Source: Roseateles_E cavernae (GTDB taxonomy: Bacteria > Pseudomonadota > Gammaproteobacteria > Burkholderiales > Burkholderiaceae_C). Taken from it: a stretch of DNA of 64,000 bases. A program made the position numbers and the translations under genes. Within the stretch, counting starts at the first letter, position 1. Each line of letters opens with the position of its first letter. The notes under the pieces were generated by a model. That model had not been told where the DNA came from and did no database searches. It saw only the letters and a list, made by a program, of their open reading frames with translations. Location: the NCBI RefSeq assembly GCF_040187885.1, contig NZ_JBDPLH010000005.1, positions 248,001 through 312,000 on the forward strand. The letters are read 5' to 3'. Below are positions 56,928 to 64,000 of this stretch, piece after piece.

Positions 56928-57769
56928 GTCATCACACCCTGGTTTCCGCGCTGCAACTGCAAGCCTTGCTGGCCCGGACAGAGCGCCCCGTGCTGCTGCT
57001 GGATCTGAGCTTCGATCTGGCCGACACCGGCGCCGGCGAGCGCGCCTATGCGCAAGGCCATCTGCCCGGTGCCCACTATCTGCATCTGGACCGCGATCTC
57101 AGCGCCCCCAAGACAGGAAGCAATGGCCGCCACCCGCTGCCCGAGCGCCAGGCCTTCGCCGAGCGGCTGGCGGCCCTGGGTCTGACCCACGACAGCCAGG
57201 TGGTCTGCTACGACGCCCAGGGCGGCATGTATGCGGCACGCGCCTGGTGGATGCTGCAATGGCTGGGCCATGCCAATGTGGCCGTGCTGGACGGCGGCCT
57301 GCAGGCCTGGCTGGCCTCGGCCGGTGCGCTGAGCACGGAGCTGCCGCCGCAGCGGGCCGGCGATTTCAGGCTCGCCGCGCCGCTGGTGCAGGCGCTGGAT
57401 GCCGATCGCCTGCAGGCCAGCCTGGGGCGGGTGCGCCTGATCGATGCCCGTGCCGGCGAGCGCTTCCGTGGCGAGGTCGAGCCGCTGGATGCCAAGGCCG
57501 GTCACATCCCCGGCGCCAGCAACCGCCTGTTCAAGAGCAATCTGGGGCCCGATGGCCTGTTCCTGCCGGCCGAGCAGCTCAGGCAGGAATTCAGCGCCCT
57601 GCTGGCGCCCTATGCGCCGGCCCAGACCGTGCACCAGTGCGGCTCAGGCGTCACCGCCTGCCACAACCTGCTGGCGATGACGCATGCGGGCCTGGTCGGG
57701 TCCGCACTCTACCCAGGTTCGTGGAGCGAATGGTCGTCCGACCCGCGGCGCCCGGTGGCCCTGGGATGA
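56924..57769 (+). CDS. sseA: 3-mercaptopyruvate/thiosulfate sulfurtransferase
   Basis: The 281-residue protein has two rhodanese domains. The first is inactive (about 10-130, with DLSFDLADTGAGERAY and YDAQGGMYAARAWWML). The second (about 155-280) has RLIDARAGERFRGEVEPLDAKAGHIPGA and the active-site loop HQCGSGVTACHNLLA, the CGSGVT form typical of mercaptopyruvate sulfurtransferase. It is coupled to the EamA gene by ATGA. It acts in cytoplasmic cysteine and sulfane-sulfur metabolism. Confidence 0.92.
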   Translation: MSHHTLVSALQLQALLARTERPVLLLDLSFDLADTGAGERAYAQGHLPGAHYLHLDRDLSAPKTGSNGRHPLPERQAFAERLAALGLTHDSQVVCYDAQGGMYAARAWWMLQWLGHANVAVLDGGLQAWLASAGALSTELPPQRAGDFRLAAPLVQALDADRLQASLGRVRLIDARAGERFRGEVEPLDAKAGHIPGASNRLFKSNLGPDGLFLPAEQLRQEFSALLAPYAPAQTVHQCGSGVTACHNLLAMTHAGLVGSALYPGSWSEWSSDPRRPVALG

Positions 57770-57863
57770 GGCGAGCTTGAGATAGCGCAAGACAAGCACG
57801 GCGCGGCAAGGCAAGATCAGCCCAACCCCGAACCCCGGGGTGCCAGGCACAAGGAGGATCGCC

Positions 57864-58298
57864 ATGTTCAAGCGCATCATTGTCCCGACCGACGGCTCCG
57901 AGATCACGGCCAAGGCCGTCGGCACCGCCGTCCAGCTGGCCAAGCTCCACGGCGCCCGCCTCTATGCGGTCAGCGTCAAGGAGCCCTTCCCCTACAGCGC
58001 CGTCTCCGAGATGCAGCCGACCCCGCCGCAGGAGTTCTTCGATGCCCAGGAGCGCATCGCCAGCGCCCGGGTCAAGGAGGTCGTGGCCGCGGCCGAAGCC
58101 GCCGGCGTGCCCTGCGAGGGCCACACGGTCGAGGCCCTGCACGCCTGGGAAGCGGTGATCGAGCACGCCAAGACGCATGAGGCCGATCTGGTCGTGATGG
58201 CCTCGCATGGCCGGCGCGGTTTTCAGGCCATGCTGCTGGGCAGCGAGACCCAGAAGTTGCTGACCCACTGCACGATCCCGGTGCTGGTGGTGCGCTGA
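57864..58298 (+). CDS. Universal stress protein UspA family
   Basis: The 144-residue single-domain protein begins MFKRIIVPTDGSEITAKAV. Near its C-terminus it carries the ATP-binding loop SHGRRGFQAMLLGSETQKLLTH (G-x2-G-x9-G(S/T) pattern), so it is probably an ATP-binding Usp. The start at 57864 has AAGGAGG 6 nt upstream. It is monocistronic, convergent with the ZIP transporter. Confidence 0.92.
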   Translation: MFKRIIVPTDGSEITAKAVGTAVQLAKLHGARLYAVSVKEPFPYSAVSEMQPTPPQEFFDAQERIASARVKEVVAAAEAAGVPCEGHTVEALHAWEAVIEHAKTHEADLVVMASHGRRGFQAMLLGSETQKLLTHCTIPVLVVR

Positions 58299-58317
58299 GG
58301 TCCCGTGCAGCCGCCGC

Positions 58318-59094
58318 TCAATGCGCGTGGCTGCCGCCGACCAGCACCAAGACCAAGCCCAGACCCGCCGCCAGCCAGGCCAGCTGGGCGGCGGTTTCGC
58401 GCCAGGGCAGGCGGCGCTGCAGCTGCGGGATCAGATCGGCCACCGCCACGTAGATGAAGCTGCTGGAGGCCGCCACCAGCAGATAGGGAAACAGGTCCTG
58501 CCAGGGGCCGACAACAAAGTAGCCCAGCACCCCGCCGACCACCGCCGCCAGGCCCGAGATCGCGTTGTAGAGCAGGGCCTTGGCGCGCGAGAAGCCGGCG
58601 TTCAGCAGCACGATGTAGTCGCCCACCTCCTGCGGGATCTCGTGGGCGATGATGGCCATCGCGGTGACGAAGCCCAGATGGGTGTCGGCCAGAAAGGCCG
58701 CGGCGATGATGATGCCGTCGCAGAAATTGTGGATCGAGTCGCCTACCAGCACGGCCAGCCCGCCGCGCCCCGCCTGCTCCGAATCGAAGTGGTGGTGATG
58801 GTGGTGGCCGTCGCCCTCGTGGTGATGGGTATGGCGGTACAGCTCTGCCTTCTCCAGCAGGAAGAAGAACATCAGCCCGCCCAGCAGCACCAGAAACAGC
58901 TCATGCGGGCTGGCCTGGCCCTCGAAGGCCTCGGGCAGCACATGCAGCAAGGCCGTGCCCAGCAGCACGCCGGTCGACAGGCTGACCAGGTGCTTGACCA
59001 CGCGCCCCAGCAGCCCGACGGTCAGGCTGGCCGCGATCAGCACCGACAGCAGCCCGCCCACCAGGGTGGCGAGCACGATGTAGAAAAGAGTCAT
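58318..59094 (-). CDS. ZIP-family divalent metal transporter
   Basis: The 258-residue protein has eight predicted helices. A His-rich cytoplasmic loop (HTHHHEGDGHHHHHHFDSEQ) lies between helices 3 and 4. The conserved metal-path residues are present in helix IV (DSIHNFCDGIIIAAAF) and helix V (IIAHEIPQEVGDYIVLL). Uptake of zinc or iron into the cytoplasm is the family function. The gene sits alone, with no Zur or Fur site recognised. Confidence 0.9.
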   Translation of the reverse strand: MTLFYIVLATLVGGLLSVLIAASLTVGLLGRVVKHLVSLSTGVLLGTALLHVLPEAFEGQASPHELFLVLLGGLMFFFLLEKAELYRHTHHHEGDGHHHHHHFDSEQAGRGGLAVLVGDSIHNFCDGIIIAAAFLADTHLGFVTAMAIIAHEIPQEVGDYIVLLNAGFSRAKALLYNAISGLAAVVGGVLGYFVVGPWQDLFPYLLVAASSSFIYVAVADLIPQLQRRLPWRETAAQLAWLAAGLGLVLVLVGGSHAH

Positions 59095-59110
59095 GAAAAT
59101 CCAGTGAACA

Positions 59111-59147
59111 AAAACAAACCGCGCCCGATCGAGTCTCGGACGCGGTT
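59111..59147 (-). terminator. Terminator downstream of the dienelactone hydrolase gene
   Basis: An outer 7-bp stem (AACCGCG / CGCGGTT) and inner CCGA/TCGG are followed on the minus strand by TGTTTTTG. It lies about 20 bp past the stop. Confidence 0.75.
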
Positions 59148-59167
59148 CGCCGCCAGGCCGGCGCGGC

Positions 59168-60043
59168 TCAGCCCGCGCCGTTCGCCTTCAGCCAGCGCAG
59201 ACAGCGCTTCCAGCCATCCTCGGCCGCTTCCTTGCGGTAGCTGGGGCGGTAGTCGGCATGGAAAGCATGCGGCGCCTCGGCATAGAGATGGAACTCGCTG
59301 CGCTTGGCGGCCGCCGAGCCTTGGGCCAGGGCAGACCTCATCTTATCAACCGTGTCAAGAGGGATGCCAGCATCCTGGCCGCCATACAGGCCCAGCACCG
59401 GCGCATGCAGCTGGCCGGTGACGTCGACAGGAAACCTGGGCTGCAGCGGCACCGACTGCCCCACCAGACGCCCGTACCAGGCCACGCCGGCCTTCACGCC
59501 CGGGTTGTGGGCCGTGTAGAGCCAGGTGATGCGGCCGCCCCAGCAAAAGCCGGTGATGGCCAGGCGCGAGGTATCGCCGCCCTGGGCCTTGGCCCAGGCC
59601 ACGGTGGCATCCAGATCGGCCATCACCTGCGCGTCCGGCACCTGGTTGATCACCTCGGCGATCAGCTTGGCGGTCTCGCCGTAGCTGCCGGCATCGCCCT
59701 GGCGCACGAACAGCTCGGGCGCGATCGCCAGATAACCCTGCTTCGCGAAACGCCGTGCCACATCGGCAATGTGCTCGTGCACGCCGAAGATCTCGCTGAT
59801 CACCAGGATCACCGGCGGATTCTTGGCGCCGGCGGGCTGGGCGCGGTAGGCCGGCAGCTTGAAGTCGCCGGCCGCGATCATCACCTCGCCAACCTCCAGG
59901 CCCTGGCTGTCGGTCTTGATCACGGTCTGGGCCATCACCGGCAGCACGGCGGCGGCAAAGCCGCTGCCGACCGCGGTGTGGACGAAGTCGCGGCGGTTGA
60001 AGTCGCGTCCCGGATGCAGGCTCTCCACATCTTCCTTCAGCAT
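59168..60043 (-). CDS. Dienelactone hydrolase family protein, Tat-exported
   Basis: The 291-residue alpha/beta hydrolase has the DLH triad: nucleophile Cys in TGFCWGGRITW, Asp in LYGGQDAGIP and His in APHAFHADYRP. The N-terminus carries a twin-arginine signal (FNRRDFVHTAVGSGFAAAVL), ending near PVMAQT, so it should be exported folded to the periplasm. Cytoplasmic DLH acts in chlorocatechol degradation, but no such pathway is present here; the substrate is unknown. The ATG at 60043 has CAGGAGA upstream. It is divergent from ppx by 96 bp. Confidence 0.85.
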   Translation of the reverse strand: MLKEDVESLHPGRDFNRRDFVHTAVGSGFAAAVLPVMAQTVIKTDSQGLEVGEVMIAAGDFKLPAYRAQPAGAKNPPVILVISEIFGVHEHIADVARRFAKQGYLAIAPELFVRQGDAGSYGETAKLIAEVINQVPDAQVMADLDATVAWAKAQGGDTSRLAITGFCWGGRITWLYTAHNPGVKAGVAWYGRLVGQSVPLQPRFPVDVTGQLHAPVLGLYGGQDAGIPLDTVDKMRSALAQGSAAAKRSEFHLYAEAPHAFHADYRPSYRKEAAEDGWKRCLRWLKANGAG

Positions 60044-60139
60044 TTCAGGCTCTCCTGTGACAGGTGTTGCGTTGCAGGGACAGCGGATTCTAGGTGGCTG
60101 CCATCGGCGCGCCTTGGTTTGCCGCGACAATCCCCCGCC

Positions 60140-61648
60140 ATGAGTTTGCCCGCCACCCTGAACGCGCCGTCCACGCTTGCCGCCATCGACATGGGCTCCA
60201 ACAGCTTTCGCTTGGAGATCGCCCAGCTGCACCGAGAGCAGTACAAGCGGCTGGAGTATCTGAAGGAGACCGTGCGCCTGGGGGCAGGTCTTGATGCCGA
60301 GGGCCGGCTGACCGAGGCGGCCATGCAGCGCGGCCTCGATTGCCTGGCCCGCTTCGCACAGCGGCTGCAGGGATTCGCGCCGCAGCAGGTGCGCGCGGTC
60401 GCCACCCAGACCCTTCGCGAGGCACGCAACCGCGACGAGTTCCTGCGCCGTGCCGAGCAGCTGCTGGGTTTCGCTATCGAGGTGATCTCGGGCCGCGAAG
60501 AGGCGCGCCTGATCTATGCCGGCGTGGCGCGGCTGCAGGCCTCGGACAAGCCGCGCCTGGTGATCGACATCGGCGGCCGCTCCACCGAGATGATTCTGGG
60601 CCAGGGCCGCACACCCATCACGGCCGAAAGCTTCCAGGTCGGCAGCGTCAGCCTGTCGATGCGCTTCTTCCCCGAGGGCCTGTTCACGGCCGAGGCCTTC
60701 CGCGCCGCCCAGGTGGCGGCCGGAGCCGAGCTGGAGGAGGCGCTGAGCCTGTTCGACCGCACGCTGTGGCGCGAGGCGCTGGGCTCCTCCGGCACGGTGG
60801 GCGCGGTCTCGCAGCTGCTGGCCGGCAGCGGCATCACCGACGGCCGCATCACGCCCGAGGCCTTGCGCTGGTGCATCGCCCAATGCCTGGAGATGGGCCA
60901 TGTCGACAAGCTCAAGCTGCCCGGCCTGAAGGAGGACCGCCGCGCGGTGGTCGGCGGCGGGCTGTGCATCCTCTACACCTTGCTGACCCAGTTCGGCATC
61001 GAGGAGCTGCTGCCCACCAAGGGCGCGCTGCGCCAGGGCGTGATCTTCGACCTGGCCGAGCGACTGGAGGCCGAGCGCCATGCGACGCTGGGCGATATGC
61101 GCGACCATTCGGTCACGGCGCTGCAACAGCGCTTCGGCGTCGACACCGTGCAGGCCCAGCGCGTGCGGCAGCTGGCCCTGGGCCTGTACAAGCAGCTGCA
61201 GCCGCAGGCGCCGCGCGAGCTGCAGCGCGAGCTGGGCTGGGCCGCCGCGCTGCATGAGATCGGCATGATGGTGTCGCACCACGACCATCACCGCCACAGC
61301 GCCTATCTGCTGTCCCATGTCGACGCGGCCGGCTTCTCGCAAAGCCAGCTGCGCCGCCTGGCCGATCTGGCACTGGGCCAGCGCGGCGGCCTGCGCAAGC
61401 TGGAGGCCAAGCTGCCCGATGCCGACTTTGTCTGGCAGCTGCTGGCCCTGCGTCTGGCCGTGCTGGCCTGCCATGGGCGCAGCGCCGTCAGCCCGCAGGC
61501 GCTGAAGCTGGTGCGCGACAAGCAAGGCGTGCTGCTGAGCCTGACCCAGCGCTGGGCGGCGCAGCAGCCGCGCGCGGTCTACCTGCTGCGCGAAGAGGCC
61601 GAGGCCTGGACGCGCAACGGGGCCCTGAGCCTGCGGCTGCAGGCGTGA
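60140..61648 (+). CDS. ppx: Exopolyphosphatase (Ppx/GppA family)
   Basis: The 502-residue protein has the ASKHA phosphatase fold with LAAIDMGSNSFRLEI (about 15-29), the catalytic Glu region EVISGREEARLIYAGV, and the second phosphate loop VIDIGGRSTEMILG. A C-terminal HD-like helical domain (about 310-500, HEIGMMVSHHDHHRHSAYLL) is also present. It removes phosphate from polyphosphate ends; pppGpp hydrolysis is possible within the family. It is convergent with ppk1, so synthesis and degradation of polyP are encoded side by side. The 3' end is followed by a tandem repeat of its own last codons. Confidence 0.92.
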   Translation: MSLPATLNAPSTLAAIDMGSNSFRLEIAQLHREQYKRLEYLKETVRLGAGLDAEGRLTEAAMQRGLDCLARFAQRLQGFAPQQVRAVATQTLREARNRDEFLRRAEQLLGFAIEVISGREEARLIYAGVARLQASDKPRLVIDIGGRSTEMILGQGRTPITAESFQVGSVSLSMRFFPEGLFTAEAFRAAQVAAGAELEEALSLFDRTLWREALGSSGTVGAVSQLLAGSGITDGRITPEALRWCIAQCLEMGHVDKLKLPGLKEDRRAVVGGGLCILYTLLTQFGIEELLPTKGALRQGVIFDLAERLEAERHATLGDMRDHSVTALQQRFGVDTVQAQRVRQLALGLYKQLQPQAPRELQRELGWAAALHEIGMMVSHHDHHRHSAYLLSHVDAAGFSQSQLRRLADLALGQRGGLRKLEAKLPDADFVWQLLALRLAVLACHGRSAVSPQALKLVRDKQGVLLSLTQRWAAQQPRAVYLLREEAEAWTRNGALSLRLQA

Positions 61649-61710
61649 CTAAGGGCCGCCTGCGGCTGCAGGCGTGATCAAGGGCGGCCTGCGCTTGCAG
61701 GCCTGAGTGC
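61630..61710 (+). repeat. Tandem repeat of the ppx 3' end (about 29-nt unit, three copies)
   Basis: Copies at about 61630-61652, 61653-61681 and 61682-61710 share CCTGCGGCTGCAGGCGTGA with small changes. The first copy supplies the ppx stop, and each later copy again contains an in-frame-like TGA. It looks like local duplication after the stop codon. Confidence 0.75.
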
Positions 61711-61722
61711 CACGGGGCCGGC

Positions 61723-63789
61723 TCAGTCCGGCCCGAAATGCCGCATCAGCACCTGCTGGGCGCTGACGCCGTTGTCGGAGATGCGGTTGGAATGGCCGTC
61801 GGGGCCCAGCTGCCAGGCGTCCAGGCTGTCGTGCAGATAGGGCTGCAGCGCCTCGTCGATGACGCGCTGGCGCAGCTTGGGGTCCAGCACCGGCCAGGCC
61901 ACCTCGATGCGGCGGAACATATTGCGGCTCATCCAGTCGGCGCTGGACAGGTACAGCGCCTCCTGCTCCTCGCCATCGCCCCAGCGGAAATAGCTGACCC
62001 GCGAGTGCTCGAGAAAACGGCCCACCACCGAGCGCACGAGGATGTTCTCGCTGACCCCCGGCAGCCCCGGCGGCAGCATGCAGGCGCCACGCACGATCAG
62101 ATCGACCCGCGCGCCGGCTTGGCCGGCCGCGAGCAGACCGCCGATCAGCTCGGCATCGGTCAGCGCATTGATCTTCAGCACCACCCGCGCCGGGTAGCCG
62201 GCGCGCGCGGCCTCGGTGACCTGCTGCAGGAACTCCATCATGCGGCTGTGCATATTGAAGGGCGCCAGCAGCAAGCGCTTGGGCGCCTTGATCTTGCCCA
62301 GCGAGGCGAGCTGACGGAACACCGTGTCGGCATCGGCGGTGATGTCGGGGTCGGCGGTCAGATAGCCCAGATCGGTGTAGAGCCGCGCGGTCTTGGGGTT
62401 GTAATTGCCGGTCGACAGATGGGCGTAGCGGCGCAGCACCGGCTTGCCGCCCTGCATCTCGCGGCGCATCACCATCAGCAGCTTGGCATGGGTCTTATAG
62501 CCGACGATGCCGTACACCACCTGGGCGCCGACCGCCTCCAGCCGCTCGGCCCAGTTGATATTGGCCTCTTCGTCGAAGCGCGCCTTCAGCTCGACGACCA
62601 CCATCACCTCCTTGCCGCGCCGCGCCGCCTCGATCAGCAGGTCCATCAGCTCGGACTTGCTGCCGGTGCGGTAGACCGTCTGCTTGATCGCCAGCACATC
62701 GGGGTCGTGCACCGCCTCGCGCAGGAACTCCAGCACCGGCTCGAAGCTCTCGAAGGGGTGGTGCAGCAGCACATCGCCCTTCTTGATACGGTCGATGATG
62801 GACTTGCCGCGCGGCAGCCGACCCTCGGGCCAGACCGGCTCATGGGGGGCAAAGCGCAGCGCGGGCGCGTCGGTCTGGTCGATCAGCTCGTTCAGCCGCA
62901 CCAGATTGACCGGGCCGTTGACACGGTAGAGCGCCGCCGGCGGCAGCACGAACTGCTCCAGCAGAAACTGCGACAGCTCCTCGGGGCAGGTATTGACCAC
63001 CTCCAGCCGCACCGCGCGGCCGAAGTGCCGGGTCGTCAGGCCCGAGCGCAGCGCATGGCGCAGGTTGGCGATCTCCTCCTCGTCGACCTCCAGGTCGGAA
63101 TCGCGGGTGACGCGGAACTGCGAGAAGGCCTCGACCTGGCGCCCCGGGAACAGCTCCTCCAGATGGGCGCGGATCACGCTGGTCAGCAGCACAAAAGCCT
63201 GCTGGCCGCCGCTGATCGCTTCGGGCAGCTTGATCACGCGCGGCAGCACGCGCGGCACCTTGACGATGGCGATGCGGTTGTCGCGGCCGAAGGCGTCCTT
63301 GCCCGACAGGCGCGCGATGAAGTGCAGCGACTTGTTGGCCACCTGCGGGAAGGGGTGAGCCGGATCGAGGCCCACCGGCATCAAGAGCGGCCGCACCTCG
63401 CGCTCAAAGAACTTGCCGACCCAGCGGCGCTGCTCCTCGTTGCGGTCGGCGTGATTGAGGATGCAGATGTGCTCCTTCAACAGCACCGGCATCACCTGCT
63501 CGTTGAAGATCGCGTACTGCTGGTCGATCAGCACATGGGCGGCACGGCCGACCCGCTCGACATCGCGGCTGCTGACCTGGCTGGCCGGGTCCCGGGCCGC
63601 CTCCAGCATGTCGGCGAAACGCACCTCGAAGAACTCGTCGAGGTTGGACGACACGATGCAGATATAGCGCAGCCGCTCCAGCAGCGGCACATCGTCGCGC
63701 TGGGCCTGGGCCAGCACACGCCGATTGAATTCTAGGATGGCCTGCTCGCGATTGAGCAGGGCGAGCGAAGGCGTAACCGGCAGTGTCAT
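61723..63789 (-). CDS. ppk1: Polyphosphate kinase 1
   Basis: This enzyme reversibly polymerises the gamma phosphate of ATP into polyphosphate. The 688-residue protein has the N-terminal helical domain (NREQAILEFNRRVLAQA), the head domain, and the C1/C2 catalytic domains. These carry VKYGIVGYKTHAKLLMV-like residues and the autophosphorylated-His region (GYKTHAKLLMV, then YAHLSTGNYNPKTARLYTDLG), and the second PLD-like motif around LYLSSADWMSRNMFRR. It overlaps the upstream LpxH-like gene by ATGA. No Pho box was seen. It is convergent with ppx. Confidence 0.96.
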   Translation of the reverse strand: MTLPVTPSLALLNREQAILEFNRRVLAQAQRDDVPLLERLRYICIVSSNLDEFFEVRFADMLEAARDPASQVSSRDVERVGRAAHVLIDQQYAIFNEQVMPVLLKEHICILNHADRNEEQRRWVGKFFEREVRPLLMPVGLDPAHPFPQVANKSLHFIARLSGKDAFGRDNRIAIVKVPRVLPRVIKLPEAISGGQQAFVLLTSVIRAHLEELFPGRQVEAFSQFRVTRDSDLEVDEEEIANLRHALRSGLTTRHFGRAVRLEVVNTCPEELSQFLLEQFVLPPAALYRVNGPVNLVRLNELIDQTDAPALRFAPHEPVWPEGRLPRGKSIIDRIKKGDVLLHHPFESFEPVLEFLREAVHDPDVLAIKQTVYRTGSKSELMDLLIEAARRGKEVMVVVELKARFDEEANINWAERLEAVGAQVVYGIVGYKTHAKLLMVMRREMQGGKPVLRRYAHLSTGNYNPKTARLYTDLGYLTADPDITADADTVFRQLASLGKIKAPKRLLLAPFNMHSRMMEFLQQVTEAARAGYPARVVLKINALTDAELIGGLLAAGQAGARVDLIVRGACMLPPGLPGVSENILVRSVVGRFLEHSRVSYFRWGDGEEQEALYLSSADWMSRNMFRRIEVAWPVLDPKLRQRVIDEALQPYLHDSLDAWQLGPDGHSNRISDNGVSAQQVLMRHFGPD

Positions 63790-64000
63790 TGAATGATTTT
63801 ATGAACGGTGGATGACATTTTCATGACGGACACCAGCCGCTTTGTGACGGGTTCCGGAGCGGCCGCGCGCAGCGCGCTCCAGTCCAGGATCTCGAGCCGG
63901 CCATCGGCATGTTCGACCAGCGCGGTCAGGCTCTCGACCCAGTCGCCATCGTTGGCGTAGAGGATGCCGTCGATATCGCGCAGCTCGGCATGGTGGATAT
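63786..64000 (-). CDS. UDP-2,3-diacylglucosamine diphosphatase-like metallophosphoesterase, C-terminal end
   Basis: The frame is open from the window edge to a TGA at 63786-63788. The visible 70 residues include HHAELRDIDGILYANDGDW followed by VESLTALVEHADG and LEILDW. This is the C-terminal signature of the LpxH-like (COG2908) metallophosphoesterases, which hydrolyse UDP-2,3-diacylglucosamine in lipid A synthesis or act on related substrates. The N-terminal metal-binding motifs lie outside the window. Its stop overlaps the ppk1 start (ATGA), so the two genes are coupled. Confidence 0.75.
   Translation of the reverse strand, partial: IHHAELRDIDGILYANDGDWVESLTALVEHADGRLEILDWSALRAAAPEPVTKRLVSVMKMSSTVHKIIQ

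Noticed and set aside
59168..61525. A single 785-codon minus-strand frame that would fuse the dienelactone hydrolase to extra N-terminal sequence.
   Set aside because: The extra part is the antisense of ppx; the hydrolase has its own ATG at 60043 with a Shine-Dalgarno site and Tat signal.

Overview
The window is 64 kb of very GC-rich DNA. It reads as chromosome of a betaproteobacterium of the order Burkholderiales, most likely a Roseateles/Pelomonas/Paucibacter-type relative. Evidence: the ilvB-ilvN-ilvC-pssA-leuA order, the nadE-glnB pair, the sigma factor/DUF3619/DUF3106/RDD operon, the polA-DUF2782-thrB arrangement, and xseB-ispA-dxs next to a Rieske oxygenase. The genus call is inference. 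I saw no rRNA, tRNA, CRISPR array, insertion sequence, integrase or prophage gene. The window looks like stable chromosome with one accessory block, the siderophore locus.

Layout. 1-3.5 kb: the end of hpnE (hopanoid pathway), a TIGR03790-type secreted protein, an IclR regulator and a PBP7-type endopeptidase. 3.6-11.5 kb: a leftward branched-chain amino acid block, ilvB, ilvN, ilvC, pssA, a leucine leader peptide with attenuator, then two 2-isopropylmalate synthases of different types. 11.8-14.2 kb: sigma factor, DUF3619, DUF3106 and RDD genes. 14.2-18.5 kb: nadE-glnB, a FemAB-like acyltransferase and soluble pyrophosphatase (ppa). 18.7-26.8 kb: membrane pyrophosphatase hppA, a J-domain protein, polA, DUF2782, thrB and a membrane protein. 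26.8-37.9 kb: a leftward hydroxamate siderophore locus of alcaligin type with ECF sigma factor, FecR, TonB receptor, N-hydroxylase, MFS exporter, acyltransferase, NIS synthetase, FhuF-like reductase and Rieske oxygenase, headed by a Fur box. 38.0-44.5 kb: phoX with a Pho box, uvrD, a MarR-GNAT fusion with a mar-type operator, and a YchJ protein. 44.5-51.4 kb: truC, a BNR propeller/ThiS-like pair, ahpF-ahpC, and lysA with a divergent LysR regulator. 51.4-58.3 kb: xseB-ispA-dxs leftward, then rightward a second Rieske oxygenase behind a structured leader, an EamA permease, sseA and a universal stress protein. 58.3-64 kb: ZIP transporter, Tat-exported dienelactone hydrolase, ppx, ppk1 and the end of an LpxH-like phosphatase.

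Themes. Several loci handle phosphate or pyrophosphate: PPi hydrolysis (ppa, hppA), polyphosphate turnover (ppk1, ppx) and phosphate scavenging (phoX). The most interesting points are: (a) a probable leuL attenuator with consecutive rare CUA codons; (b) the alcaligin-type locus under an ECF/FecR/Fur arrangement, with a Rieske oxygenase clearly paralogous to the housekeeping one 27 kb away, suggesting that both hydroxylate a putrescine-like substrate; (c) the terminator-containing leader of the housekeeping Rieske gene; and (d) mutually exclusive hairpins between ahpC and ahpF. All functional statements rest on recognising motifs by eye. No database search was run.
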